Made by a program: the position numbers and the translations under genes. From positions 81,244,852-81,308,851 of the forward strand of contig CM066736.1 in assembly GCA_033961575.1 (NCBI GenBank): a DNA stretch of 64,000 nucleotides. Reading direction: 5' to 3'. This DNA comes from Aselliscus stoliczkanus (Eukaryota > Chordata > Mammalia > Chiroptera > Hipposideridae). Under the pieces are notes generated by a model. That model was not told where the DNA came from and made no database searches. It saw only the letters and a program-made list of their open reading frames with translations. This document shows, piece after piece, positions 32,985 through 45,362 of the stretch. Position 1 is the first letter of the stretch; each line of letters opens with the position of its first letter.

Positions 32985-33144
32985 ATTTTATTTATTTATT
33001 TATTTATTTAGCTGAGCCATCCTGCCACCTGTTGCCAGCTCAGTGGCAGCTCAGCTTGGGCTGGGAATCAAACCAGCGACCATGTTGCTCAGAGCTCGCA
33101 TTCTTGAGTGAGTTCTTAACCAACTGAGCCACTCGGCCATCCCC
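32985..33144 (-). mobile_element. tRNA-derived SINE (Rhin-1-like), antisense
   Basis: (TTTA)n start (antisense A-rich tail), 'gctgagccatcctgccacct', then 'ttcttaaccaactgagccac' and 'tcggccatcccc' at the 5' end. Box motifs readable on the minus strand. Confidence 0.87.
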
Positions 33145-33649
33145 TATACTGACATATTTTAATGGTGAAATGTATTTGACATTTTTGAATAATAATATTC
33201 AATACTGACAGGTCTTCACATTTACAGTAAGTTAAAAATTTAATATAATGCAGTAATGCTAACATCATTTTAGCTTTCAAAGTAAAACAAAGATTTAAAA
33301 AAAAAATAAATATGCCAAGAATCATTTTATTAATGTATTACCAGCTCTAAAATAATAAAGAGTATATTATTAGTAAAAAAAGTTCAGACAGAAGAATGAT
33401 TTTAAAATATCATTTAAAATAAGTGTAAAATTCCTGAATATTAAACTCATCAACTTAACCGCTTGTAGGAAATAAAAAAGCCATATCTCTATCTTCCACC
33501 ATGAAATTTGATTAAAATGCTAAATGAAAATTGAATCAATACAACTTCTACAAGAAAATGTATAGTTGAATATTTACATAGTCATAGAATGGAGAAAGAA
33601 TTTATAAATTGGATTCTGAAGGAGAGGAGATTTATGAATATAGTTACAT

Positions 33650-33772
33650 TAAAAAAATCACACACAATGTGACATATATATGGTGTATTACAGAATTGTA
33701 CACCTTAAATCTGTGTAACTTTGCTAACAATTGTTACCCCAATAAACTTTAATTTAAACAAAAAAAAATTAC
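33650..33772 (+). mobile_element. LINE (L1-like) 3' tail, sense
   Basis: 'cacacacaatgtgacatata', 'attacagaattgtacacctt' and 'gttaccccaataaactttaa' plus A-rich end. Related to 32,540 and 42,345. Confidence 0.7.
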
Positions 33773-33829
33773 ACCTCCTGCATGGATGTGAAAGGACATA
33801 CATAATAAAATTTTTAAAAAAATGAAATT

Positions 33830-34205
33830 ATAAGATATGTATGGATAAAAAACCAAATAGTTGTTATTATGCTCCTGCAATACATAAAAAAGTATTCATG
33901 TAGTCATTAAAATTATATTATATAATAGCTAATGACATGGGAAAATGTTCTTGGTACATTGTTAAGTGAAACAAGCTAGCATCCCAATATAAACTTTATG
34001 ATCCCATTAAAAAAAGAAATACATATTTATGTATATGTTTAGTATAAATACTAGAACCAAATGCCAATAGTGATTACTTCCGGGTGTTGTGACTATGGGT
34101 CACAACATTTTAATCTTATGACTTCTCTTTGTTTTGAAATTTTCTACATTGAACGTTAATCTTTTATAATGAAAATCATCTTTAAATTAAAGTGTATTTT
34201 TGATA
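33830..34205 (+). mobile_element. Ancient L1-type 3' end
   Basis: 'ggtacattgttaagtgaaac' with 'aagctagcatcccaatataa', then 'tgccaatagtgattacttcc', 'gggtgttgtgactatgggt' and 'ttctacattgaacgttaatc' with 'ttttataatgaaaatc' match the old L1M/HAL1-type 3' UTR layout. No frame left. Confidence 0.5.
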
Positions 34206-34914
34206 ATTTGTGTACAAGAATGCCAGGAGAGTAGGGACATTCTAATTGTCACTACATGTGTAGCCCAATGCAAGAAAATAGAAAAAAAAAAAAGGAGGGA
34301 TTTCTGAAAGTCAAAGTGAAGGCTCTATTTAATTATCACTTCTGAATTCTTCAATACCAGAAAATATTTTCTCCTTAGCCTCTGGCATACAGGTTTAATG
34401 ATGCTGAAAACAGATGTATTGATAAAAAAGGCGGAATTTTGACAGCAATAGCTTTTGGACCTATCCATCTCACCCACTCCCCTTCTCTAATCTCATTGTT
34501 TACACTTACTCTGGATATTGCTCCATCACAGGTCTTCCAAACATGTCTCATAGACCAATTGTAAGTGGACGATTGGACTTGAAATAATCTCAGACTAACA
34601 CCTAGTGTATTCAAACAATTTGCTAAGCCGTATACATAGACACCCTTTTATTATTAGAGAGCTTAAGTGGAGAGAAATAATATAAACATATGGAAGGTTA
34701 CTTACCAATAACTTTGTGTAAAAATAAATGCAAATAGAGGAGGCACCAGGGATACTAAGTGATTTCCGGTGACTTAGATAATCATTCCTTATTTTAGCAT
34801 GTAGAGTGGTCTCTGTGGATCAGAATGCTTTTATAGGACTTCATGATTTAAGAGGTATCTTAACTAACTCCAAAATGCTCCACAGGTTTTGAACAGATGA
34901 AGGCAGGAGTGAAG
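34206..34914. other. No gene recognised
   Basis: Includes an A run at about 34,280-34,293. The 79-codon minus-strand frame has no recognised domain. Confidence 0.45.
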
Positions 34915-35120
34915 GGAAGCTGCAGTGTAGGGGAAAGTGCACTAGACTGAAAGGCAGGAAATTAGAGTGCAAGTTTTTGTTCCGTTGCTGCCCAGAGGGC
35001 TAAATGCAATCAAATAAATGACTTTTTTTTTTTTGCAGTTCCTTGTCCTTCTTTATAAAATTGGGAAAATATATGTATCTACCTCACAAGGTTGTTGGAG
35101 TGCAATGACTGAGAAGAAGA
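34915..35120 (+). repeat. MIR SINE, sense
   Basis: 'gtgcactagactgaaaggca', 'ttccttgtccttctttataa' with 'aattgggaaaatatatgta', and 'tacctcacaaggttgttgga' match sense MIR. A T run has expanded in the centre. Confidence 0.75.
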
Positions 35121-36600
35121 GAAATAGGAATGAAAATGCAAAAGTAGTTTGGCATCAAGGCATGTGGGTCATACTGCTTTGAGAATATGGATTGCATTTA
35201 ACCAGGGGAATGATGCTCTTTGGTAGAGTTTTAATGTCAGTTTTCTATGAGGATGACTGGTGGCAGACTTGTCTTCATGGCACAGATAGTTATCGCGTAC
35301 AAACTATGGGTCCGGTACTGGGTTAGGTGATGGTGAGAAGGATCAAAGATGAATTCGACATTATTCTGCTCTTGAGTGGCTCCTCCTCTAATGGAATAAA
35401 GATAATTATGTTTAGGGTCTATTCATAGTGTGTGGACATATACAAAGGCAACTATTTCCTGTGCCCTTGGACATGACAGTTTCCCCTCCATCTGAGTCCT
35501 AAGTGATACTCAACTAAAGGGAAAAAGTGGAGTAAAGTTCTTATCATATGAACAAGAGAGAAGGCTGTTTTGGAGTTGCATGGGCCATCAGTAGTGACAA
35601 AGTGCTAAGTGCAGCTTGCGTAGCTTGAGCTTCATCTTTGTTCCACTGTACTAGTGGTGAGAGATGGCTAAAAGAATTTTTAGTGTACGTTTGTAAAGGC
35701 CATAGGTGTTATGCAACAGTTGCTACATGTGGAAGGGATAGATTATAGCCACACTGATGCTTAGCACTTACCTGGAAATAATTTTCTCCTGGAAATCAAC
35801 ACACACAGATTCCTGTTCCCATCAGCCTTTAAAGACCTCCTCCAACCTCCAACATATCACATTATGTGGCAAATGTTAATTTGTTTGTCTCCTCTAGTCT
35901 ATAGGGTGAGTGTTCCCTGAGGGCAGGGGTGCCTTTAATCTGTAATCCCACAGTAGCACATAGGGTCACAGGGTGTGGAAGACAGAGGAATTTGAGAGCC
36001 TCTTTTCCCCTCAATAATAAAGCAATCTAGAATCATGTTTTCTTTGCGACTCCAGTACCTAACCCAGTGCCTGGGACATTGTATGGTACTGATAAATATT
36101 AAGATGAAGAAATAAATGGAAATATGTAACATCAGTATAGTTATTAAATGGCAGGAGATCCCATTCACTAACAGCTTTTGATTTAGCAGGGGAAATCAAA
36201 ACATACATATAGTCAAAAATTACCTGCAAATAGCTTATGTTTAATACATTATTTAATTAGATTTAGAAGAATATAGTGCAATCCAGGCAGGTAGTTGCAA
36301 ATAAGTGATCAAAATGAGTCATTGAAATGAAAAGTCAAAGCAAATCTTCAGCTCTACATCGAAGCATGTTTCAAGCTGTACATTTTAGGTAGGCTATGTG
36401 ACAGAAATAGATATTGATGAAGGGGACAAAACTATGCCTCCAAATTGTGGAGAAAATATTAAAAACATGTGATGCAACTTGCCTATCAGTATCATTCAAA
36501 CTAAATGTGAACATCACAGTGTCACATTTTAATATAATTTATTCCATATGGGTAACATATTCCCAATTCTACTCTCATTTGGACCTTTACCAAAAGGCTG
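35121..36600. other. No gene recognised; possible L2 tail near 36,050-36,120
   Basis: 'acccagtgcctgggacattg' followed by 'actgataaatatta' looks like an L2 3' end; the rest is unclassified. The 94-codon frame at 36,414 runs into the LINE insertion at 36,622 and is not a gene. Confidence 0.45.
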
Positions 36601-36621
36601 AATTAAGAACAAGACATTATT

Positions 36622-36743
36622 CTGTAATACATCATCTCTATATCAATTGTGTGTTTACCACACAGAGTCAGTTCTCCTTCCACTTGGAACCTATGTAATT
36701 TTACTAACTGTTGTCATCCCAATAAAATTTAATTTAAAAAAAA
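36622..36743 (+). mobile_element. LINE tail with 5' inversion (twin-primed)
   Basis: Two joined segments of one tail in opposite orientation. 36,622-36,687 is antisense ('taatacatcatctctatatc', 'cacacagagtcagttctcct') and 36,688-36,743 is sense ('aacctatgtaattttactaa', 'cccaataaaatttaattt', poly(A)). The whole is flanked by a 17-bp TSD with two mismatches: aagaacaagacattatt (36,605-36,621) and aagagcaaggcattatt (36,744-36,760). About 14 bases of the tail are lost at the inversion joint. Confidence 0.82.
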
Positions 36744-36760
36744 AAGAGCAAGGCATTATT

Positions 36761-36840
36761 ATTCTTATTACACAAGAGAGAAAACTGAGGCACCGAGAGT
36801 TCACATTGTTCTTGGTTTTGAGGAGTCCAGCTCATGGCAT
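36761..36840 (-). repeat. MIR fragment, antisense
   Basis: 'agagagaaaactgaggcacc' followed by 'gagagttcac' is the antisense MIR 3' core. Confidence 0.6.
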
Positions 36841-38517
36841 ATCTTCGTGTTCACTGTATTGAGTCAACTTTTTTATTTCTTTATTTTTTTATAGGCCTAT
36901 GTAGGCTATCAGGAGATTCAACTCCAGGCTCATTCTCTTGCCCCTTTGTTCCTGCCTCCATCTATTCTGCCTCACTTGGAAAGCTATAGATTTCTTGATA
37001 GGAGACATCTACAGTAAGTGTAGCCTCTCCGTAGGCTTGGCTATTAAAAGGGCCATTTCTGTGTGTATCCTGGGGTTTGAAAAGGCTCAAAGGGAACCCC
37101 TCCTTATTCCTTTCTAAAGAAGTCTCAGAGTCAGCACTTCAGGGCACACAATACAATATTTTAATGGAGAGGGGCCCAGAGACCATTATCCAGAAGTTAC
37201 TAAATGTCAGGACCATGGAGGCAGGCTTTATGGATTTCCTTAAAGAGCTTCATTAACTTGACTAATTGGAAAGTGGAGATTTGCAGACTCGTGTGCTTGT
37301 AGGGGTGAGAAGACAAAGTCAATAGGATGTGTGTGCAGGACACACGGGACTGCGATAAGCCACTAACCCTTCCTGGCAGATGGACAATACATTTGCATTT
37401 GGCCTGTTAAAAAATGAGGGTGATGACTGTAGCAGTAAGAGCTACTGGAGTCACCCTGAACCGGATAAGAATTCTGACTTTACCAATTATTGACCTTGAG
37501 AATATAAAACAACTACTTAAATTCTCTGAGTTTGATTTTTTTTTTTTTACCTCTGTAAAAGAGGAAGTATTCTACCTTTCCATGGTGTTGGTGATCATTC
37601 ATAATAACGGACTCTGGGTAGAGATAATGGAGTGATAACACATTCACCTTTATTCCCTCAATGAAAATAAAGAATGTTCTAAACTGCATAAACCCACAAA
37701 GGAAAAGAGAAAGGAGAGGAGATGAAAGCAATATTGGGATCTATGAAGTTGATAGACAACTGGTAAGTGAGCATATTCGAAGAAGCTGATCCTAAACTAG
37801 TGGTGAGGGAAATTAAAAAGCCATTAGTATATAATGCATACTAAACCCTCCCCGCAACCCCCCCCTCCCCCCGTAAGAAAAATAGAATACAAAGGGCAGA
37901 CATTCAGTTTCAGGCACTTCTGGGAATGGGGATAAAGGTGAAAAAAATGAGGACTAGTTGAGAGTCTATGAAAGAAGCAGTTAAACTCCCACATAATCTC
38001 TCCCACTCTGTTCTCCAACTATATTGGAAGGGCAAAAAGAGTAAACTAGGGAGTTTCTGGTAAGAAGGCACAGATATAGTTGTTGGAACGATAATACACA
38101 GAACACAGAGAAGCCGAGTGTGTGTTTACATGCTGAATGCTGAGACCTACAGTTCTTTCTTCTCATGTTGCTGCCAGATATTCTCCAGACAAGAGTTTGG
38201 AAATTGCCCCTCAGAGGAAACTGACTAACCCCAGAGGAAAGGCATAAAGTAAACAAATCAGCCAGACAACCGTACAATTATACCCATAGTCTACAAAGCA
38301 TACACATTGGCTCAAACTTCCAAATAGATTTTTCATTCCAAATTCATAAACATAAATTGATAACTAAAAGTCACAGTCAACTGAAAAATGCCTTTACTAT
38401 GAAAGACAAATAACAAACCAACAGCAAAACAATTCTGAAAAAACTAAAATTATAAAAAAAACAAAAACTTAAATAAAATCATTGACAGCCTCAGAGGACT
38501 AAGATATTCTGTTATAT
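36841..38517. other. No gene recognised
   Basis: Unclassified DNA with a C-rich tract at about 37,847-37,873. Frames of 64-98 codons lack recognisable domains. Confidence 0.45.
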
Positions 38518-38529
38518 AAGAATAGGATG

Positions 38530-38645
38530 GGGCCGGCCGAGTGGTGCGAAGGTTAAGCGCTGGCTTGGGAAGCCAGCGGCCCCGGTTTGGTCCCACATAT
38601 GAGGGCCAGTGACACTGCCCTCAAAAACAAAAACAAACAAACAAA
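38530..38645 (+). mobile_element. Short SINE sharing the head of the long composite SINE
   Basis: GGGCCGGCCGAGTGGTGCGA head with box A-like 'aggttaagcgctggcttggg' and then 'cacatatgagggccagtgac' and 'actgccctc' as in the long SINE at 4,742-5,192. It then goes straight into an (AAAAAC)n tail, with no GC-rich body. Perfect 12-bp TSD aagaataggatg at 38,518-38,529 and 38,646-38,657. Confidence 0.88.
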
Positions 38646-38695
38646 AAGAATAGGATGCTATAATAAGATAAATTTATAAAACAAAGACCTCTTAG

Positions 38696-38698
<3 letters not shown>

Positions 38699-38746
<48 letters not shown>

Positions 38747-38800
38747 ATATATATATAATTAAATATTATATATATATTATATTTATATATTCATGTATAA
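38699..38800. repeat. (TA)n microsatellite with decayed flank
   Basis: Pure TA units to about 38,742, then imperfect AT-rich palindromic sequence. Confidence 0.95.
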
Positions 38801-39239
38801 TTTCAGGTTTTATATAATAACACATGTGAATATAGATATAATATGTATAAGAAGTCAAAAATCAAGGAAATGATTCAAATATAAAGTTGAAGAAATATTT
38901 CTGAAAGTAGGACACAAAATATAAAGAGAAAGAAAATAAAAGTGAAATTGCATGAAAATTAGAAGATAATTATGGGAGGTCCAACATCAAAATAATAGGA
39001 GTTTCAGAACCACCACTACAACGACAACAAAAAACAGATTACAAAAATGGGAGAAGAAATTTTTAATAGGATACTTTAAGACATTTTCGTGTCAGGAAAA
39101 AAATTTGCTTCTTCTTTGGAAGTGTTCACTAAATAGACTGCAAAAGGCATGAAAATAGATGCACTTTATATAATGAGCATCACATCATCATTTCCCTCTT
39201 CTTATCCAAGCTATATTACATAATAACTAAGATCCAACA
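38801..39239. other. No gene recognised
   Basis: A-rich unclassified DNA. Confidence 0.45.
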
Positions 39240-39750
39240 ATAGTCTAATAAGTCCTTCTGTTCTTGGCCATCTTTAGTCATAACTGTATACAAACGAAGC
39301 AACAGTTTTTAACTTGATATTCCCTACCTAGGCTTCCCATCACACTTAGAGTATTCAGAGTTCTTTCCTGGACTTACAAGTCTCCCCATGATCAGGCCCC
39401 TAATTAATCTCCTATCTCCTTGCCTTCCATATTCTCTTTTCAGCCAGGCTTCCTTGCTCATGTCTGGAGACACCAAACTCAGGACCTCGCCACTGGCTTT
39501 TTCCATTGGCCTGGAATGACTTTTTTCTTCCGTATATTTACATCTTGTTCTCTATAGTTTTATTCAGGTTTCCATGCGATGCAATCTCTTCAGACTTCCA
39601 TTGACATTATAGTCTATATTTTTCTTCCATTACTCTCTCTTCCTTTATTTTTATTACTTTTCTTCAAAGCTTGTTTTTAGTTGAATAAATGAATAAATAT
39701 TTTATTCAACTTGTTTTTAGTTGAATAAATGAATAAATATTTTCTTATTC
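39240..39750 (+). repeat. L2 LINE 3' portion
   Basis: 'tacaagtctccccatgatca', 'ttttccattggcctggaatg' and 'ttattcaggtttccatgcga' follow the L2 3' order, ending in 'gttgaataaatgaataaat' as L2 tails do. Confidence 0.65.
39670..39743. repeat. 40-bp tandem duplication in L2 tail
   Basis: The block starting cttgtttttagttgaataaa at 39,670 recurs identically at 39,710; 34 of the 40 bases are present in the second copy. Confidence 0.92.
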
Positions 39751-41529
39751 TCTTCACTATAAAATTAAGCTTCATGCTGGCAGAAACGTTGTTTAGTTTA
39801 TTGCTGCAACAGATAGCTAGAACTGTGTTTGGCAAAAAGCTGTCACTTAATACCTTTCTATTGGATTCAATAAAGTTGTAGATACTTTCCATCTCTTTTC
39901 ATCTATACCTAGAACTTTGTCTTCCCTAAATTCCATTTTTTTAAAAAAAAACTTGGCCAAGCCAGAGGTTTTTATGGTTTTTAAAATAGGCTCCTGGAGG
40001 GGAGTCCAGTAGATTCTACTTAGAGCTGCCACAATTGGAGGAAGAGCGAAAGCAGATGAGCCTGACAAAGGAACATGGAGGAGAATGGTCTGAAAAACCT
40101 CTTAGCTATTTCCAAAGAGAGGGGTAGGAAAGTGGGGGAATCTCAGCTATATGGTGTCCTTGGGAGACTTAAATCCTGCCTTGCTTCGTTAAAAACTTCA
40201 TCTTCAAACTTAGAATTATTTGACCTCCCTATCTTCTGGACTTGGACAGCAAGAATGTTAGCAGTGTGCAGCGTTCTGGAAGGTGTAGGATGCCACTAGC
40301 CTTCATTCAACTCTGAGGGGAGGGGAAGGAATTCCAGTAAGGCCTGTGGTCAAACTTGCTTCTAGCCCACTAGAATGAGGATGCAGAAAAAAATATAAAT
40401 AAATAAATAAATTAATTAATTAATTGATTAATTTTGACATGGAGGAATTTTTAAACTTGTGACTTTCTTATTCTTATCTAGGGAATAAAGCTCATACTTT
40501 CTATACATGGAATGGTTTACCCATTTAACGTAACAGAGATAAAAAAATAATTTCAGTTCGACCGAAATTTTGACTTCCACATTCAAAATTCAAAACAGTA
40601 GGTGTACACTGAGTATGAATAGTCCAGCTGCTCAGGGGCATAATCAAATACAAGGCATAATCTCCATGGCAGTAAAACCTGTATGAATATCTGAAAATAT
40701 ACCGCAATTCCTCTATTCTCAGAAGTTATTACATGCTAGATGGACAGTTAATTTAATAATAACTTTACCTTGGGGGAAAACAGCTTTAATCCTTAATTAT
40801 TTTAACAGAGCATACTAGTTCTAACAGGTATCGTGTCTTGAATTTGAGTTTGACAAACTGTGCCTTAAAGTGAAGAAAATGTAAGTGTTGACAACATGAA
40901 GAGTGATTGATGAGAGCCAGCTGAGTGAAGAGATACTAAATGATTGATGAGAAATGGTTCCAACGGGAAAAGTTAGTATATTCTAGGGTGAATGAAGAAA
41001 CCATTCTATAAGCAAAGACATGCTCCCTGTGTAGAAATTGCCTGATGATCATGTGTCTGTGACTATGGCTGGGGAAATAAACCCCACTGATATTTAGGTC
41101 TTTATTTCCCATGGCTGGATATATAAGTTTAATTTTCCTTTAGCCCATTCTTTAAATGATCACAAACAGGGCTCATTCTACAGACAGGAGTACTTTCTTT
41201 AGTACCCAAATATCTTTGAAATAACATAGTTGTTAACATTTAGGCGGTAAAAAAAAAACAAAAACAACCTGTGAGATTTTGCACAAAAATCTGCCCTGAC
41301 TTTTAGAAACAGTAGGTGATCCTTGTTACCTGACCATTGTCAGTGAACATGAGTAGCTTGGCCAGTTCAGTCTGGGTATGTGCTGTCTGGTTCACCACAG
41401 TGACAACTCCCCTGCTTCTCTCATTTAGGTTTCCTACCTGGTCCCTGTAGGTATGGTTATTTGCACCCTAAACTCTAAACGAAGGCTTCATTATACTATT
41501 CCTCTATTTGGGTTTGGATGCTGTTTACC
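39751..41529. other. No gene recognised
   Basis: Contains an (AAAT)n/(TTAA)n patch at about 40,395-40,430. The 71-74 codon frames here lack recognisable domains. Confidence 0.45.
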
Positions 41530-41665
41530 TGTGTTGTTACACTGGCTTCAGCACTTATTGTGTGTCTTTGGTCAAGTTACTTTATCTCCCTTTGCTTTGA
41601 TTTCCTCCTCTATAAAATAGAATTATAAATCGTACTGACATCATATAATTATATGAAGATGAAGT
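41530..41665 (+). repeat. MIR SINE, sense, 3' part
   Basis: 'tgtgtctttggtcaagttac' and 'gatttcctcctctataaaat' with 'agaattataaatcgtactga' match the MIR core and 3' part. Confidence 0.75.
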
Positions 41666-41914
41666 TATTTATTTCTGGTCAAAACAAACACCTGGAACTG
41701 CTACTGGCAGCTAGGAACAACGCTGCTGTCATCATGGTCATCATCATCCTTCAGAATCTAGTTAGAGTGTTGCCGTCTAAGCAAAACATTTCTGACCATT
41801 CAAACCGCAACATGATTCATCAACATTTGCCCAACATCATAGCCAGCACACACCTGTGCAAGCCCTGAAAACCTTGTATTAAAAATATTAGCATATATCT
41901 CACTCCTCTATCAA

Positions 41915-42015
41915 ATCACGATCTTGTTGATGGTGAGGCCTATGCTTTATTCATCTGCATTCCCAGAGCCTGACCCAGTAAGTGTTACACAGCAGAAAAT
42001 GCATGCTTAATGGAC
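41915..42015 (+). repeat. L2 3' end
   Basis: 'ttgttgatggtgaggcctat' and 'cattcccagagcctgaccca' with 'gtaagtgttacacagcag' and 'gcttaatgga' are in the L2 terminal order. Confidence 0.5.
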
Positions 42016-42344
42016 TTTTTTTATTCACTTGATTTTGCTTTTTGTTTGTTATTGAATATAACACATATTAGAGTAGGAGTGTGCCTTGAGATCAAATGGC
42101 AGGGGCAAAAATCTATCACTGTGTACTATCATCTATATGAATAGCAATCAATATATTATCTCCACGTTCATCTATTATGGGCACAAATTAAATCTGAGCT
42201 ATGTGTTTCAAACTTTTATAAAGTGTTTGTAAACTCTACACATGTGTCTTCATATCTACTGCCAATATCACAGTGTCTGGCATGCAGGAGGCACCTTGTA
42301 AAAGTTGTTGAAAGAATGAATAACTGAACGGATAAATATATGGT

Positions 42345-42466
42345 GATGGAAAAAAAACTGACTCTGGGTGGTGAACACACAACGTGATATATAGATGATG
42401 TATTATGGAATTGTACTCCTGAAACCTATGTAACTTTACCCCAATTGTCACCCTAATAAACTTTAA

Positions 42467-42470
<4 letters not shown>
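42345..42470 (+). mobile_element. LINE (L1-like) 3' tail, sense
   Basis: 'gactctgggtggtgaacaca', 'tagatgatgtattatggaat', 'tgtactcctgaaacctatgt' and 'caccctaataaactttaatt', directly followed by a TA microsatellite that probably grew from the A-rich tail. Confidence 0.75.

Positions 42471-42517
<47 letters not shown>
42468..42517. repeat. (TA)n microsatellite
   Basis: About 25 TA units at the end of the LINE tail. Confidence 0.97.
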
Positions 42518-42519
<2 letters not shown>

Positions 42520-43029
42520 TATAGCTAGAGATTTGACTCCTGTGAACCACAGCAGAGACTGAGGGTCTCTATAAAAGAGCCCTGGAGCAATCCTTACACC
42601 CCTCTCTCTCCCTGTACCAGTGTCCTGCGTTTTCAGACATACAGGTAAGCTGGCAGTGCTTCCTTACTCTGTTAGGTGCTCATCCATAATCTGGAGAGGC
42701 AATAACGAGTTTGGAAGACATTTAAAGCAACTTCTGGGCAAGGGATTAAAAATACAGTTTAAAGTGACTTTCACCCACAATAACACAGCTAAGCATTGAA
42801 CTAGAACGTAGAAATAGTTCTTACTGAATGTGAAAGGGAAGAAACCTTGTACTTCCCTAATGAAAATGTAAAAGGGGAAGGTAGAAGCTTTATAAATAAG
42901 GATGCAGGAATTCAAAATAGATTTTTGGACAACTAATCTCAGAGGGTTCTCTGGGCACAGTACATTTTATGTAAAATAGTTTCTTGTATTTCAAATGCAG
43001 TTAGTAATTAATTACTGATACTCATATGT

Positions 43030-43135
43030 GTTCATTAATTTGACCCTCAAGCCAACCTTGGGAGGTGGAATGGTATTAACCTACATTTGCTGATGAAGTA
43101 ACTAACGTTTAGGATTTTAAACCCCAATGTTTAAT
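43030..43135 (-). repeat. MIR fragment, antisense
   Basis: 'accctcaagccaaccttggg' with 'aggtggaatggtattaac' and 'catttgctgatgaagtaact' match antisense MIR. Confidence 0.55.
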
Positions 43136-43829
43136 AAGTATTAGAAAAAAATGCTGTGAAAAAATGTGTATTCATCTCATATTCAACATGGTTAACTGAT
43201 GACCTTTTTACTAGCTGTCCTCATATTAATGCCCAGTGTTTCATACACTGTGTTTATCAGGTAGAACATTCCACACATAACTTTCAAGGAGTTGGGCCTT
43301 CCCAACTGTAGCTAATTCCTGTAATCATAACTGTAGAATTCTCTGCCATGTAATACAGGGTGTAATTTCAGGCACTCAGATCCTCACTCTGGCTTTTCAT
43401 CTGTAGGCTGTTTCACAGGCAGCACTACCATTAACATTTACAATAACCTTCCTCAGTCCCTCTTTCAAAGGCAGATTGCTTTGTATTTCACTTACGTCAG
43501 TCTTGATCTGAATAACCTTTATTGGTACTTAGTTTACAACCCAGGGAAACTCATTTTTAGAAGATATTAGTTGATTGTAACTTTGCAGAAACAAGGAGTC
43601 CCCAACAGGAATGCCTGGCACTTGGGCTTGGGCGGAACAACTGATCAAAGCCTCCCCCTCAAAGGCTCCCGGAGACTTACCTTATCATGAACAGAGCACT
43701 GTTCCTGTGTCCCAAGGTGGTCCATGGTGTAATAGCATCAATTGGTTTGTCAAGTGTTATAACCATAACAAGATCACCCAGTACTCCTCCATAAGCATGC
43801 CCATGTCTCTATAACTACTTATTCAGTGT

Positions 43830-43950
43830 ACTGTAAGCCCCTTCATTACAGAGGACATGGCTGCTTTGATCACCATTGTCTCTCCCAATGCCCATCAGAT
43901 ACTGATATATAGTACACCCTCAATTAATACATAGCATCTGGGTGACAGTG
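43830..43950 (+). repeat. L2 3' end
   Basis: 'gtaagccccttcattacaga', 'ggacatggctgctttgatca' and 'gatactgatatatagtacac' with 'cctcaattaatac' follow the L2 3' terminal order. Confidence 0.5.
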
Positions 43951-44069
43951 TCTCAATCCTCCATGGGAGATACAAAATTCACATTTATTTATAAAGAACA
44001 TCAGCACTCCTCCAGTCTAGACACCTTTACCTTCAGTGGATTTCCATTGTATTCTGCATGCCCCCTTCT

Positions 44070-44620
44070 TCCAAAGATCTCTAATGAAGACTGTTAAACA
44101 CATAGAGAAGTTCAAAAAGGTTTACCTAGAACCCCCATATAACCACCATCTTGATTCTACAAATATCATTTTACTGTACTCACTTTATTAATGATTTAAC
44201 CATCCCTAGATTTGCCAATCCTTCCATAGCCTTTTTAAATTTCTTTTGTTATTTTAAAGTACTTAAAGATAGGCATACCTGTCCCCTCAATTACTTCAGC
44301 ATCTATATCAATAAGAGATCAATATTTGCTTATGAAGTTTCTCTTTGGGGATAAATTTTACATTTAAAGAATGAACAAATCTTAAGTGTGCATTCAATCA
44401 GTTAGACATGCCTATACCTATATAACCCAATTCTCTATCAAGACATAGCATATCATTCTAAATAGTCCCCTCATACCCTGTCACAAAGGTCCACCCAACC
44501 AGAGGTAACTATGAGTCTCATTTTTTCCATTTGTTTTGCCTGTTCTAGCAGTTCATAGTAGTGTGCATTCTTTTGTGGAAGGTGCTTCTTTTTCCCTTTA
44601 ACATTGTATTTCTAAGATCC
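44070..44620 (-). mobile_element. Probable old L1 relic, antisense
   Basis: 'acctagaacccccatataac' with 'caccatcttgattctacaaa' and later blocks resemble a common antisense old-L1 segment ('gaacccccatatacccttcacc...'). Diverged. Confidence 0.4.
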
Positions 44621-44659
44621 ATCCATATAGGTGTTGCCTTTATATTGCTTAATAAAATT

Positions 44660-45130
44660 CAAATGCCTTACCAGGACTTTCGAAGTCTAGAATATGCTCT
44701 GGTTCAGCCTAACCCTGAGGCCTCCATTCTTTTCTTGCTCTCTCTTGGTTCACCATGCTTCAGGCACAGTATCCTCTAAGGCTCCCTGAACACACAGGCT
44801 TTTTCTCCCTGGGATGACTTTTGCTTCCACTTGCAGTTCCATCCACATGGAACAAGCATCACCTGGTTCTGCATATAACGGCTTCCTTTGCAGCATTCAG
44901 GTTTCCACTCAGATATCATCTCAGAGGCCTCTTTCTGACTGCCTTATCTGAAGTAGCCCCCTTGTCCCTGATTATTTGTTATCATATAATTTTTATCAGC
45001 TCTTACCACCCGCTATAATTATCTTGCATTTGTGTTGGCTTTTTAAATCTTTTTTCCTCCCCTATGAGAATACAACAGCAATAAGACTAATGTCCGTGTC
45101 TTCTTTGTTCATCTTTGTATCTTCAGAATA
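44660..45130 (+). repeat. L2 LINE 3' portion
   Basis: 'ccctgaggcctccattcttt', 'ttccactcagatatcatctc' with 'agaggcctctttctgactgc', 'cttatctgaagtagccccct' and 'gagaatacaacagcaataag' match L2 ORF2 end and 3' UTR well. The 65- and 72-codon frames over it are its shadows. Confidence 0.8.
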
Positions 45131-45362
45131 AGTACAATTATTGGAGGGATTTTTTTTGTTTAATTATATACTTTAACAATCTTAACACTCCTTGAACCCT
45201 GTATTCTATAGAACAAAAATTGGTTTTGATTACTACTAAGATATAAGTACCCATGGAAAAGATCATTCCTAAAACCATCTCTGTCATTTTTGTTTTTTGT
45301 TAATGACGTAATATTTTTTTCTAAAGGTGTGTATCGGTAAATAATAACATAAACTATCTTTT

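Noticed and set aside
36414..36698. 94-codon plus-strand frame
   Set aside because: Its second half lies in the inverted LINE insertion at 36,622; the rest has no recognised similarity.
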